From: Denitratisoma oestradiolicum
GTDB taxonomy: Bacteria > Pseudomonadota > Gammaproteobacteria > Burkholderiales > Rhodocyclaceae
Length of the DNA: 64,000 nt
Direction: 5' to 3'
Assembly: GCF_902813185.1 (NCBI RefSeq)
Contig: NZ_LR778301.1
Coordinates: forward strand, 3,328,001-3,392,000
This document shows positions 54,738-63,642 of the stretch, piece by piece. A model generated the notes under the pieces. It made no database searches, was not told the DNA's origin, and saw only the letters and a list, made by a program, of their open reading frames with translations. Every line of letters starts with the position of its first letter. The stretch's first letter is position 1. A program made the position numbers and the translations under genes.

Positions 54738-56141
54738 TCAGTGCGGGGAACGGACAATGGTCACGCTACAGGGCGCTTCCTGTGACAGCCGCGAGGCAAC
54801 GCTGCCCAGTAAGGGGCGCAGCCCCCTTTCCAGAGCATTCCCCGGCGTGGAAGCGCCGATCAGGATGTGATCCACCCGGTTGATCCGGGCATAGTCGAGC
54901 AATGCCTGGGCGGGATCGTCATCCTCCAGCACATGGAAGGTCAGTCGTCCCTCATCGATACCGATGCCCCGTGCCCAGTGCCGCAATTCCACCAGGTACC
55001 GGATATGGGTCCGGCCACCGCTCTCCTCCACATAACTGCTGCCCAACAGCGGATGGGGCCGGATTACCGTCGCCAGGGCGATGCGTAAATACTCGTGGGC
55101 TTCGGCCGTGCGTCGGACCATTTCCTGCAAAGCCTCGGTCTGTTGCGGGTTGGGGGACTGGGAATCGACCCCCACCAGCACCATGGAGGCAGGAGCGCTA
55201 CGGCCCTGGGACGGACAGGGAGCCGGTTCGTAGCCGGCTGCCACCAGCCGGCGTTGCAGGCGGTGTAGCCAGTTGCCATGGGTGCTCAGGTGGCCCCGTG
55301 GCCCTACGGCGACCTGGGACGGATGGGCCAGATCGAAGGCCAACTGGGCGGCTGTGGCATAGCGCTTGCGGGCATCCACTTCCAGGCAGTGCAGGATGAT
55401 TTCCTGCAACCAGGGGGGCAGGTCGGGATTGACCAGCCGGGGCGGTGGAGGGGCCTCGTAGAGGCGGCGACGCAAGCCCCGCACGCTGTCGGGAGAGCCG
55501 AAGGGCATGCGCCCCGTGGCCAGCTCGTACAACATCGCCCCCAGGGCGAAAATATCGCTGCGGGGATCGCAGCGCAGGCCCACCACCTGTTCCGGCGCCA
55601 TGTAGGGCGCCGAACCAATGGGCTTGCGGAACTCTTCCGCCAGCAAATCGGGGAAATGGGCGTGGTGGGCCAGGCCCAGGTCGATCAGCACCACCTGGCC
55701 ATTGCGGCGGAACATCACATTGGAGGGCTTGAGATCCAGATGCACCAGCTTCTGTTGATGCAGGTGGTGTACCGCAGTGGCCACCGCCGCCATCCTTCTG
55801 GCCAGGGTCTCCACCGGCATGAGGCCCGCTTCAGCCAATTCTTTGAGGGAGTGGCCGTCGATGAACTCCATAGCCAGGTAGGGCAGCTTTTCCAGATCCC
55901 CGATGGCGGCCAGGCGCGGTACATGGGGTCCCGACAGGGCGCCCAGCATCATGCGCTCCACTTCGTAGCTCACCACCGCCACCGGATCGTCCCCCTGTCC
56001 CAGGCGTGGAACCTTGAGGATCAGCGGGTAAGCAGCCTCGCTGCCCTCGACGCGATAGAGCAGGGCCATGCCTCCCGCATGGACGCGGTTGATGACCCGC
56101 AGTCCATCAATCTCGTCGCCGGATTCCAGATAGGGATACAT
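54738..56141 (-). CDS. Ser/Thr protein kinase fused to a universal stress protein domain
   Basis: A 467-residue fusion. Residues 10-265 are a Hanks-type kinase: glycine loop variant RVHAGGMALLYRV, catalytic Lys in LILKVPRL, catalytic loop VHLDLKPSNVMF, a DLG in place of the usual DFG (VLIDLGLAHHA), and SAPYMAPEQVVG. Residues about 310-467 are UspA-like: VLVGVDSQSPN at its start and DHILIGASTPGNALERGLRP with GSVASRLSQEAPCSVTIV, the UspA nucleotide-loop pattern G-x2-G-x9-G-S as far as visible. The protein is soluble. Its target is unknown. Repeat family 1 copy B fills the leader directly before the ATG. Confidence 0.9.
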   Translation of the reverse strand: MYPYLESGDEIDGLRVINRVHAGGMALLYRVEGSEAAYPLILKVPRLGQGDDPVAVVSYEVERMMLGALSGPHVPRLAAIGDLEKLPYLAMEFIDGHSLKELAEAGLMPVETLARRMAAVATAVHHLHQQKLVHLDLKPSNVMFRRNGQVVLIDLGLAHHAHFPDLLAEEFRKPIGSAPYMAPEQVVGLRCDPRSDIFALGAMLYELATGRMPFGSPDSVRGLRRRLYEAPPPPRLVNPDLPPWLQEIILHCLEVDARKRYATAAQLAFDLAHPSQVAVGPRGHLSTHGNWLHRLQRRLVAAGYEPAPCPSQGRSAPASMVLVGVDSQSPNPQQTEALQEMVRRTAEAHEYLRIALATVIRPHPLLGSSYVEESGGRTHIRYLVELRHWARGIGIDEGRLTFHVLEDDDPAQALLDYARINRVDHILIGASTPGNALERGLRPLLGSVASRLSQEAPCSVTIVRSPH

Positions 56142-56145
56142 GGTC

Positions 56146-56285
56146 AGCGTAAGAAAGCATCAACGGAGCCGAGTGTGACGGTCGAGTGTGGCGAGCCGAT
56201 GAGTAGCCCCGCCCCGGGATGGGGGTAGGGGGCGTTCAATTTGCTTTGGCGCATTTCATCCTCGTGGGCGGTGCTGGCAACCATG
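56146..56285 (-). repeat. Dispersed repeat family 1, copy B
   Basis: About 140 bases, reverse complement of copy A in most positions; shared blocks include GAGGATGAAATGCGC, GGGCGGGGCTACTCAT, CGGCTCGC, GTCACACTCGG and GTTGATGCTTT. It fills nearly the entire space between the metallophosphoesterase stop and the kinase-UspA start and ends 4 bases before that ATG, in the same orientation relative to the gene as copies A and C. Confidence 0.8.
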
Positions 56286-56289
56286 CGCG

Positions 56290-57036
56290 TCAGCCCCCGG
56301 TTTCAAGCCGCCTGGCGAACTCCTCCGGCAGACCGGCCTGGCGGACCTTGCGGGCCGCCGACATGTGGTCGTAGGGGATACGATGGAAAGTCACCATGGC
56401 CCGGCCCACGTCCATTTCGACATAGCGTGCCGCCGGGTCTCCGTCTCGGGGCTGGCCGCAGGAGCCGACGATGGCCAGCCAGTGTCGATGCCGCCCCACC
56501 GGGATGGGAATGCCATAGGCCGGCATGAAGGGTTGAGGCCGATGGTCGGCCCCCATGTAATAGAGCACCGGATCATGCACATGCCCGGAAAAGATATGAG
56601 TTGCGTCGGTGGCATTCATGCTGGCGGCGGCGCGCAGGCTGTTGTCGATGTAGGTCCAGCGTTCCGGCGCAGCGGCACTGGCATGGACGAACAACATGCG
56701 GTCCTGGCGGATGTAAAGGGGCAGGTCAGCCAGGAAGCCGAGCATCTCCGTCGGCAGGCGTTCCCGAGTCCAGCGCACCGCCACGGCAGCAGCCTCGTTC
56801 ATCCGGTCCCGATCGTCGCCGGCCACGGCGGCATCGTGATTGCCCTTCACCGCCAGCGCCACGCCTCGGCGCACCAGTTCCATCACCCGCAACAGCACGG
56901 CCTCGGGGTCGGCGTTGTAACCCACCAGATCGCCGATGAAGATAAAGCGCTCAGCACCCCGGCTGCGGGCATGGGCAAGGCAGGCTTCCAGGGCCTCCAG
57001 ATTACTGTGAATGTCTGCCAGTAGCGCCAGCTTCAT
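56290..57036 (-). CDS. Calcineurin-like metallophosphoesterase
   Basis: A 248-residue phosphoesterase. The dimetal site is clear: LALLADIHSNLEAL (D-x-H), RFIFIGDLVGYNADP (G-D), VKGNHDAAV (G-N-H-D), then FVHAS and FSGHVHDP (G-H-x-H). It belongs to the YfcE/DUF4114-independent MPP group acting on phosphodiesters or phosphoproteins; the substrate is unknown. ATG at 57036 opens the conserved domain; the open frame runs on upstream without homology. It lies upstream of the kinase-UspA gene on the same strand, with repeat family 1 copy B between them. Confidence 0.85.
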   Translation of the reverse strand: MKLALLADIHSNLEALEACLAHARSRGAERFIFIGDLVGYNADPEAVLLRVMELVRRGVALAVKGNHDAAVAGDDRDRMNEAAAVAVRWTRERLPTEMLGFLADLPLYIRQDRMLFVHASAAAPERWTYIDNSLRAAASMNATDATHIFSGHVHDPVLYYMGADHRPQPFMPAYGIPIPVGRHRHWLAIVGSCGQPRDGDPAARYVEMDVGRAMVTFHRIPYDHMSAARKVRQAGLPEEFARRLETGG

Positions 57037-57114
57037 GTTGCGTTTCAAGGGTTGCCCGATCGAGGCATGATCGGCACAAGGTAGGCAATCCTGCTCATTT
57101 CCATCCTCCGCCAT

Positions 57115-57134
57115 CCCCGGGCCGGAGCCCGGGG
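57115..57134. terminator. GC-rich hairpin after the MHS transporter gene
   Basis: CCCCGGGC and GCCCGGGG pair perfectly around CGGA, 13 bases after the transporter stop. No T-run follows leftward, so it may act only as a stabilising or Rho-assisted structure. Confidence 0.4.
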
Positions 57135-57146
57135 CAGCGATTCACT

Positions 57147-58847
57147 TCATGCGTCGTGGTGGATCGCGCGATCCTTGGTCTCCGGCAGGAACAGAGTGCC
57201 CAGCACCGCCGTCATCACCGCAATCACAATGGGGTACCAGAGGCCATAGTAAATATCACCGGTCGCCGCCACCATCGCAAATGCCACCGTGGGCAGGAAG
57301 CCACCAAACCAGCCGTTGCCAATGTGATAGGGCAGTGACATGGAAGTGTAACGGATGCGGGCCGGGAAAAGTTCCACCAGCCAGGCGGCGATGGGACCAT
57401 AGACCATGGTCACATAGATCACCAGCACCGTCAGCAGCGCCAGCACCATGGGGATGTTGATCTTGTTGGGGTCCGCCTTGGCCGGATAGCCGGCGGTCTT
57501 GATCGCCTCATCCATCGCCTTGCCGAACTCGGCATTTCTGACCTTGAACTGGTCACCCGGCAGGCGGGTGCCCTCGAAACTGGTGATCACCTTCGGGCCG
57601 ACCCGGATCAATGCCACCGTGCCTGGCGCGGCCACCTCGTTGGCATAGGGAATGGATTTCTTCGCCAGCCAGCTCTTGGCCAGGTCGCAGGAGCTGGTGA
57701 ACTTGGCCTTGCCCACCGGGTCGAACTGGAAGGAGCACTGGGCCGGGTCCGCCACTACCACCACCGGATTGGTCTGCTGGGCCTTGAAGATGTCCGGATT
57801 GCCGAACTCGGTGATGGCCTTGAAGATCGGGAAGTAGGTCAGGGCGGCCATGATGCAGCCAATCATGATGATGGGCTTGCGGCCTATTTTGTCCGACAGG
57901 GCGCCGAAGATCACGAAGAAGGGCGTGCCGATGGCCAGGGAGCCGGCGATCAGCAGGTTGGCGGTCTGAGGGTCCACCTTCAGGGTCTGCAACAGGAAGA
58001 ACAGGGCATAGAACTGGCCCGTGTACCAGACCACCGCCTGACCGGCGGTGCCCCCCAGCAGCACCATGATGACGACCTTGAGGTTGTCCCAGCGGGCGAA
58101 GGACTCGGTGAGGGGCGCCTTGGAACCCTTGCCCTCGGCCTTCATCTTTTCGAAGATGGGTGACTCATTCAACTGCATCCGGATATAGACCGAGACGATC
58201 AGCAGCAGGATCGAGATCAGGAAGGGAATGCGCCAGCCCCACTCGTCGAATTCCTTGCCCAGGGTGATGCGACAGACCATGATCACCAGCAGGGAGAGGA
58301 ACAGACCCAGGGTGGCCGTGGTCTGAATGAAGCTGGTGAACAGGCCACGCTTGCCGGGGGGCGCATGCTCGGCCACGTAGGTGGCGGCGCCGCCGTACTC
58401 GCCGCCCAGGGCCAGGCCCTGCAACAGACGCAGGGAAATCAGGATGATGGGAGCGGCCATGCCGATCTGGGAGTAGGTGGGCAGCATGCCCACCACCGCC
58501 GTGGACAGGCCCATGATCAGAATGGTTACCAGGAAAGTGTACTTGCGACCGATCAGGTCGCCCAGTCGACCGAACACAATGGCGCCAAAGGGCCGCACCG
58601 CGAAGCCGGCGGCAAAGGCCAGCAGGGCGAAGATGAAGGCTGTGGTCTCATTGACGCCGGAAAAGAAATGCTTGCTGATGATGGCGGCGAGGGAGCCGTA
58701 GAGATAGAAGTCGTACCACTCGAACACGGTGCCCAGGGACGAGGCGAATATGACCTTGCCTTCTTCCCTGGTGATGCCCTTGGATGACTGTCCGGCTGCG
58801 GGTGGTGTACCCCTGCCGATTACCTGACTCGCTGACCCGTTAGCCAT
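57147..58847 (-). CDS. MFS transporter, metabolite:H+ symporter (MHS) family, with a large insertion
   Basis: A 566-residue permease. Family marks are SSLGTVFEWYDFYLYG (first helix), GRLGDLIGRKYTFL (loop 2-3) and LRLLQGLALGGEYGGAATYVAEHAP, which fit MHS carriers of organic acids such as proline, citrate or dicarboxylates. Twelve helices are visible, but between helices 8-9 and 9-10 a hydrophilic insertion of about 110 residues (about 350-460; FQFDPVGKAKFTSSCDLAKS with two cysteines) is present, making the protein longer than the usual 430. ATG has an AGGAG box 6 bases upstream. The neighbouring TctE/TctD-like system probably controls it. Confidence 0.88.
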   Translation of the reverse strand: MANGSASQVIGRGTPPAAGQSSKGITREEGKVIFASSLGTVFEWYDFYLYGSLAAIISKHFFSGVNETTAFIFALLAFAAGFAVRPFGAIVFGRLGDLIGRKYTFLVTILIMGLSTAVVGMLPTYSQIGMAAPIILISLRLLQGLALGGEYGGAATYVAEHAPPGKRGLFTSFIQTTATLGLFLSLLVIMVCRITLGKEFDEWGWRIPFLISILLLIVSVYIRMQLNESPIFEKMKAEGKGSKAPLTESFARWDNLKVVIMVLLGGTAGQAVVWYTGQFYALFFLLQTLKVDPQTANLLIAGSLAIGTPFFVIFGALSDKIGRKPIIMIGCIMAALTYFPIFKAITEFGNPDIFKAQQTNPVVVVADPAQCSFQFDPVGKAKFTSSCDLAKSWLAKKSIPYANEVAAPGTVALIRVGPKVITSFEGTRLPGDQFKVRNAEFGKAMDEAIKTAGYPAKADPNKINIPMVLALLTVLVIYVTMVYGPIAAWLVELFPARIRYTSMSLPYHIGNGWFGGFLPTVAFAMVAATGDIYYGLWYPIVIAVMTAVLGTLFLPETKDRAIHHDA

Positions 58848-58889
58848 GATGTCTCCTCTTTGTATGTGTATTGGCTACCCGCTTGCGGA

Positions 58890-58926
58890 GGTCCGATTCG
58901 CTCCGGATATTCTCCGTGCACGGACC
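58890..58926. promoter_or_regulatory. Nested inverted repeats upstream of the MHS transporter
   Basis: GGTCCG (58890-58895) and CGGACC (58921-58926) enclose a perfect palindrome TCCGTGCACGGA (58913-58924 overlaps the right arm). The site lies 43-79 bases upstream of the transporter ATG and is a candidate binding site for the adjacent response regulator. Confidence 0.4.
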
Positions 58927-58966
58927 ATCGGCAATTTCATCCTAGGCAGGGAGACTTACTTGCGGC

Positions 58967-60385
58967 TTACATCACAGGCGCGGCGGGAAGACTCACTCGC
59001 ACCAGGGTTCCCTTGCCGCCCATGGGGTTATCGATGGCGATGCTGCCCCGATGCAGCTCGCAGACTTCCTTGACGATGGAAAGCCCCAGGCCGCTGCCGT
59101 CGGTCTCTGTGCCCAGGGCCCGGTAGAAGCGTTCGAAGACGCGCTGCCGGTCTTCCTCCGGGATGCCGATGCCGGAGTCCTCGATCTCGATGCGACAGGC
59201 CTCGTGGTCACCACTGGTACGCACCGTGACCAACCCTCCCGGGGGGGTGTACTTGATGGCATTGTCGATCAGGTTGGTGAACATCTCGTGAAGCAGGAAG
59301 GGGTTACCCCTTACCCACAGGGGCAGACCTGGGGACTCGAAGCCCAGGTCGATGCGGCGCTCCAGTGCCCGGTCGGCCCATTCCTGGGCCACGACACGGA
59401 CCAGCTCATTCAGGTCCACCGGCGCAAAGTCCGCCTCGGCGCTGCTGCTGGCCTCGGCACGGGCCAGGGAGAGCAGTTGCTGGATGAGATGGGTGAGGTT
59501 CTCGGCGCTCAGGTCCACCTGCCGCAAACCCCGGCGCATGGCCTCGGAGGTGGTTTCGCCCAAGGCCAACTCGGTCTGGGTGCGCAGCCCCGTCAGGGGC
59601 GTCTTCAACTGATGGGCCGCGTCGGCGATGAAACGTCGCTGCACCTTCAGGTTGTCGTCGAGGCGGGCCATCACGTCATTGAGCGCCTCCAGGATGGGGC
59701 GGATCTCCATGGGAATGCCCTTCACGCTTATCGGTGCCAGATCGGAGGGCAGGCGGCTGTGCAGTTCCTGCTGAAGACGTTGCAGGGGAGTAATGCCATG
59801 GGTCAGCCCCAGGTAGACCAGCAGCACCGCCAGAGGCACGATAACGAACTGGGGCACGATGACCCCGGAGACGATGCTTGCCGCCAGCCCCAGCCGCTTC
59901 TTGCGAGTCTCCGCCACCTGGACCAGGACCGGCGCCTGGTCCGGGATCAGGGAAAGAAAACTGTAGGCCACCCGCACCTCGTCGTCCAGGATCGCGTCGT
60001 CACGGAACAGGACCACCGTTCCGTCCGTGACATCCGGGGCATCCACGGTCGGCAGGTCCTTGTCACCCGCCACCAGATGGCCGTCCGGACCGAGTATCTG
60101 GAAATACACCCGGTCCTTGCTGTCGGCGCGGAGGATCTCCCGGGCCGGGCCGGGGAAGTTGGCCGTCACCCGGCCCTGATTGACCGAGACCAGGCGGCTC
60201 AGGCCGCGCACCTCGGTGGCCAGTTGTTCGTCATAGGGCTGATTGGCAAGACTGTCCGCCACCTGGTAGGTCATCACCACACTGATGGCCCAGAGCAGCA
60301 TCAGCAGGGTCAGAATCCACAGCAGAATTTCTCCCAGCAGCGAGTTGAAGGCGTATTGCAGGCGGCGGAAACGCCGTTCAGGCAT
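58967..60385 (-). CDS. Sensor histidine kinase, TctE-like
   Basis: A 472-residue kinase. First membrane helix residues 19-41 (LLWILTLLMLLWAISVVM), periplasmic 2CSK_N/TctE-type sensor domain about 42-165, second helix about 170-192, HAMP linker, HisKA with RRFIADAAHQLKTPLTGLRTQ, ATPase domain with NLIDNAIKYTPPGG, DSGIGIPEEDRQRVFERFYR and GSGLGLSIVKEV. This architecture is found in tricarboxylate sensing TctE proteins. ATG at 60385 overlaps the response regulator by 8 bases. With the MHS transporter 119 bases downstream, carboxylate sensing is a reasonable guess. Confidence 0.9.
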   Translation of the reverse strand: MPERRFRRLQYAFNSLLGEILLWILTLLMLLWAISVVMTYQVADSLANQPYDEQLATEVRGLSRLVSVNQGRVTANFPGPAREILRADSKDRVYFQILGPDGHLVAGDKDLPTVDAPDVTDGTVVLFRDDAILDDEVRVAYSFLSLIPDQAPVLVQVAETRKKRLGLAASIVSGVIVPQFVIVPLAVLLVYLGLTHGITPLQRLQQELHSRLPSDLAPISVKGIPMEIRPILEALNDVMARLDDNLKVQRRFIADAAHQLKTPLTGLRTQTELALGETTSEAMRRGLRQVDLSAENLTHLIQQLLSLARAEASSSAEADFAPVDLNELVRVVAQEWADRALERRIDLGFESPGLPLWVRGNPFLLHEMFTNLIDNAIKYTPPGGLVTVRTSGDHEACRIEIEDSGIGIPEEDRQRVFERFYRALGTETDGSGLGLSIVKEVCELHRGSIAIDNPMGGKGTLVRVSLPAAPVM

Positions 60386-61052
60386 GGTCGGCGGGCTTTT
60401 CCAGACTGTAGCCCAGGCCCCGCAGGGTGGTGATGCGAACACCATAGGGCTCCAGTTTCTTGCGCAGTCGGTGCACATAGACCTCGATGGCGTTGGTACT
60501 GACTTCATCCCCCCAGCCACAGAGATGATCGGCCAGGTGCTCCTTGCTCACCAACCGTCCAACCCGCAACAGCAGCATTTCCAGCAGGGCCAGTTCACGG
60601 GAGGAAAGGTCCACCACCTGCCCGCCCACCGAGACCATCCGCTCCCCTTGGTCATAGGCCAGAGCCCCAACCTCGATCCGCTTCGGCTGGCCGGTGCCGC
60701 GCCGGGTCAGGGCCCGCACCCGGGCTTCCAGTTCCGGCAGGGCGAAAGGCTTGGTGAGGTAGTCGTCGGCGCCGGCATCCAGACCCCGCACCCTTTCCTC
60801 CACGCCATCCTGGGCGGTGAGGATCAGCACCGGCAGCGGCGACTTGCGCCCCCGCAGGCGCTTCAGCACCTCGATGCCCGAGAGCCGGGGCAAGCCCAGG
60901 TCCAGGATCAGCAGGTCGAACTGCTGAGTCAAGAGGGAGGTATCCGCATCGACACCGTTTTGCACATGATCGACGACAAACCCGGACTTGCGCAGGGAGC
61001 GCACCAGGCCATCGGCGATTATCCTGTCATCCTCCGCCAGCAGAATCCGCAT
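60378..61052 (-). CDS. OmpR-family response regulator, TctD-like
   Basis: A 224-residue regulator. The receiver (residues 1-118) has ILLAEDDRIIADGLV, the phospho-acceptor Asp in LLILDLGLPRLSG and Lys in YLTKPFALPEL. The winged helix (128-218) shows LSSRELALLEMLLLRVGRLVSKEHL and NAIEVYVHRLRKKLEPYGVRI. It is the first gene of the pair and overlaps the kinase start by 8 bases. A likely target is the MHS transporter downstream. Confidence 0.93.
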   Translation of the reverse strand: MRILLAEDDRIIADGLVRSLRKSGFVVDHVQNGVDADTSLLTQQFDLLILDLGLPRLSGIEVLKRLRGRKSPLPVLILTAQDGVEERVRGLDAGADDYLTKPFALPELEARVRALTRRGTGQPKRIEVGALAYDQGERMVSVGGQVVDLSSRELALLEMLLLRVGRLVSKEHLADHLCGWGDEVSTNAIEVYVHRLRKKLEPYGVRITTLRGLGYSLEKPADHA

Positions 61053-61271
61053 AAGACGAGACGATCCCTGTAAGTTGAACGTAAGTGTGGCGGACTACCG
61101 TTAGCCCGCTGTTCTCCTTTACGCGGTCTTCGGAGGCATCGGCTTCTGCAATGGAATCCGTGACCTCGGGGGGCGACCGAGACCCCTGTTAGGTTTGCCC
61201 CCTACCGTTTTTTCGACACGTAAAAAGTCTAGCACGGCGCCATCGACCCATCACAATCCATGATCAACGCG
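61053..61271. other. Non-coding stretch upstream of the response regulator
   Basis: This first half of a 446-base gap has no gene-like reading frame. One small hairpin, CTCGG/CCGAG (61165-61181), is visible. It must hold the promoter of the leftward two-component genes, but I could not pick out a convincing one. Confidence 0.4.
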
Positions 61272-61469
61272 CATGGTCGCCGACGCCACCCCCGAGGATG
61301 AAAATGCGCAAAGACAAATTGAACGCCCTCCACCCCCGTTCCACGGCCGGCTTCGGCGGCGCGAAGCCGTGCTTTGCGCAACCCCGCCTACGCCCCCTTC
61401 CCAGGGCGGGGCTACTAATAGGCTCGCTGCGCTCAATGGTTACACTCGGCTCCGGCGCAGATTTTTCAC
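61272..61469 (+). repeat. Dispersed repeat family 1, copy C (with insertion)
   Basis: The longest copy, about 198 bases, with the same left block (CATGGTCGCC, CCCGAGGATGAAAATGCG, ACAAATTGAACGCCC as in copy B) and right block (GGGCGGGGCTACT, GGCTCGCTGCGCTC, ACACTCGG, TTTTTCAC). About 55 extra bases lie between them around 61341-61395. It ends 29 bases before the start of the DUF294 gene, in the same direction. Confidence 0.78.
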
Positions 61470-61498
61470 GTTAACCTCTCCCCGGACGAGCGCTGACC

Positions 61499-63310
61499 AT
61501 GCCGAAATCCTTCAACTTCGCAGCCCCGCCCTTCGACAGCCTCGACTCCGCTGAGCGGGAACGGGTGCGAGCCGCCCTGGATATCGGCTACTACCGCGCC
61601 GGCGAGGTGATCCTGGATGCCCACGCATCCCCCGCCCATCTGCATGTCCTGATCAAGGGCGTCGTCCTTCAGCAGGTCGGCGACGAAACCGTGGCCAGCT
61701 ATGGCCGCGACGACTACTTCGACATGCGCGGCCTGGTGGCCGGCAACAGCAGCAGCCGCTTCGTCGCCGGCCAGGAAGTACTGACCTATCTGCTGCCCAA
61801 GGACATGATCCAGGAACTGATTTCCGCCAATGCCCAGTTCGGCGCCATGCTCTTTTCGGAGCTTTCCGAGAAGCTCGATGCCCTGGCCGAGCGGGGCGGC
61901 CGACGCGAACTGCATTCCCTGCTCACCGCACGGGTCTCCCAGGCCTTCGTGCGCCAGGCCTGCCATGTGGATGGCGATACCCCGGTGAGCGAAGTGGTAC
62001 GCCTGATGATGGAGCGAAAAATATCCTGCGTACTGGTGGATGACAGGGCGCGCCTGGGCATCTTCACCACCACCGACCTGCAAAAGGCCGCCATTTCCGG
62101 CCAGGACTGCGCCCGGCTCCGGGTCAGGGACTTTTCCAGCTTCAGGCTGGTCACCGTGCACAGGCAGGATTTCGTCTTCGACGCCCTGGTGGCCATGATC
62201 CGCAAGGGTATTCACCGCCTGGTGGTGCTGGACGGCGAGCGAATCTTCGGCATTCTGGAACAGCTCGACCTGTTGAGCTTCCTGGCCAACCACTCCCACA
62301 TCATCTCCTTGCAGATAGAGCAGGCGCACAGCGTGGCGGACCTGGAAGCGGTGGCGCCCCAGGTCCAGCGACTGATCGCCATCCTCGACGGCGGCGGGGT
62401 CAAGGTGGAACTGATCGCCCGGCTGGCCCAGGAACTCAATCGGCAGATTTTTGCCAAAGTCTGGCAGTTGGTGGCCCCCGCCGCGCTACAGGCCTGCAGT
62501 TGTCTGCTGGTGATGGGCAGCGAGGGCAGGGGCGAGCAGGTGCTGCGTACGGATCAGGACAATGCCCTGCTGATCGCCGATGACTACCAGGGCGCCGACA
62601 TCGAGGACGCATGTAATCACTTCAATCAGGTGCTGAAAAATTTCGGTTACCCGGAATGCCCCGGCAACATCATGGCCAGGAACCCCCTCTGGCGCCAGTC
62701 TCTGGGACGCTTCAAGGAAACCCTGCGGCACTGGGTCCATGAGCCCAGCGCCGAATCCCAGATGAACCTGGCCATCTTCATGGATGGGGCGGCGGTAGCC
62801 GGAGACAGCGAACTGCTGGAGGAAGCCCGAGCCCATCTGTTTTCTCTGGTCACTGACCACGCCGGTTTCTTCGGCCACTTCGCCCGAGCCATCGACATCT
62901 TTGACGAACCGGGACACTGGTGGTCCCGGGTACTGCATCTGGGTGCCGACGAAGGCGTCGTAATCGACCTGAAAAAGCAGGGCATCTTTCCCATCGTCCA
63001 CGGCGTGCGTGCCCTGGCCCTGGAAGGCGCCTTGAACCAGGTTGGCACCGTGGCCCGGCTTGAGGCCCTGGCCCAGACCCAGGTACTGGAGCGAGGCATG
63101 GCGGAGGAACTGACCCAGGCCCTCCATTACCTGATGGGCCTGCGCCTCAAGGCCGGCCTGCAAAGCCTCGCCCTGGGACAGTCCCCGGACACCCTGATCC
63201 GTCTCGACAGCCTCACGTCCTTCGAACGGGACATTCTCAAGGATTGCCTGCATCAGGTAAAACGCTTCAAGGCCCTGCTGCACCACCACTTCCACCTGGA
63301 GGCATTCTGA
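61499..63310 (+). CDS. cNMP-binding/CBS/DUF294 nucleotidyltransferase-like protein
   Basis: A 603-residue cytoplasmic protein. Residues 10-125 are a cyclic-nucleotide-binding-like domain, about 140-265 are two CBS repeats (VSEVVRLMMERKISCVLVDD and FDALVAMIRKGIHRLVVLDG), about 310-450 is the DUF294 nucleotidyltransferase-like domain with CLLVMGSEGRGEQVLRTDQDNALLI, which keeps the G-S and D-x-D-like residues of the GlnD-type fold, and 460-600 is the helical DUF294_C domain. Such proteins are signal-regulated nucleotidyltransferase-like regulators, often encoded next to a DnaQ-like exonuclease and acetate/solute symporters. Here the exonuclease follows after 339 bases of repeats. Confidence 0.9.
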   Translation: MPKSFNFAAPPFDSLDSAERERVRAALDIGYYRAGEVILDAHASPAHLHVLIKGVVLQQVGDETVASYGRDDYFDMRGLVAGNSSSRFVAGQEVLTYLLPKDMIQELISANAQFGAMLFSELSEKLDALAERGGRRELHSLLTARVSQAFVRQACHVDGDTPVSEVVRLMMERKISCVLVDDRARLGIFTTTDLQKAAISGQDCARLRVRDFSSFRLVTVHRQDFVFDALVAMIRKGIHRLVVLDGERIFGILEQLDLLSFLANHSHIISLQIEQAHSVADLEAVAPQVQRLIAILDGGGVKVELIARLAQELNRQIFAKVWQLVAPAALQACSCLLVMGSEGRGEQVLRTDQDNALLIADDYQGADIEDACNHFNQVLKNFGYPECPGNIMARNPLWRQSLGRFKETLRHWVHEPSAESQMNLAIFMDGAAVAGDSELLEEARAHLFSLVTDHAGFFGHFARAIDIFDEPGHWWSRVLHLGADEGVVIDLKKQGIFPIVHGVRALALEGALNQVGTVARLEALAQTQVLERGMAEELTQALHYLMGLRLKAGLQSLALGQSPDTLIRLDSLTSFERDILKDCLHQVKRFKALLHHHFHLEAF

Positions 63311-63330
63311 ATGGACCTAAAAACCGCAAA

Positions 63331-63468
63331 TCCAGCCATAGAGATCACAGAGGACACAGAGTCGGCGCGGGTCTGCCGTGGTTCGCCATTTCACCCTACA
63401 TGCGTGTCATTGCCCCCCCCTTGCAACTTACTGATCTTCCTCTGTGATCTCTGTGTCCTCTGTGGCTA
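63331..63468. repeat. Dispersed repeat family 2, copy 2 (MITE-like)
   Basis: About 138 bases, same organisation as 43210-43344: left end TCCAGCCATAGAGATCACAG, a middle with CCGTGGTTCG and TCACCCTAC, and right end CTCTGTGTCCTCTGTGGCTA. It begins 20 bases after the DUF294 stop, comparable to 16 bases after metH for copy 1. Confidence 0.75.
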
Positions 63469-63558
63469 ACTGAGGTTTTAAGTATGAAACGACCCCATGC
63501 TCACTGCGTTCGTTGCCCCCCGAGGGGGCGCATTACACAATCCGGAGCCGCAACCGCC

Positions 63559-63642
63559 GTCACCCCCTCCCTCGGGGAGGGGGCTGGGGGGAGTGTCCTC
63601 CAATTCCCCACGGGGTTCGCCTCGCGACCTCCGTGGGGAGGG
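63559..63642 (+). repeat. Dispersed repeat family 3, copy 2 (two-hairpin element)
   Basis: About 84 bases corresponding to 32967-33051. Hairpin 1 is CCCCCTCCC/GGGAGGGGG (63563-63583, TCG loop), differing from copy 1 by a T-A to C-G pair change. Hairpin 2 spans 63605-63639 (TCCCCACGG with CCGTGGGGA, inner TCGC/GCGA). The right arm ends GGGGAGGG, a Shine-Dalgarno-like sequence 8 bases before the GTG of the exonuclease gene. A CCCCCGAGGGGG hairpin lies just left (63514-63525). Confidence 0.72.
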
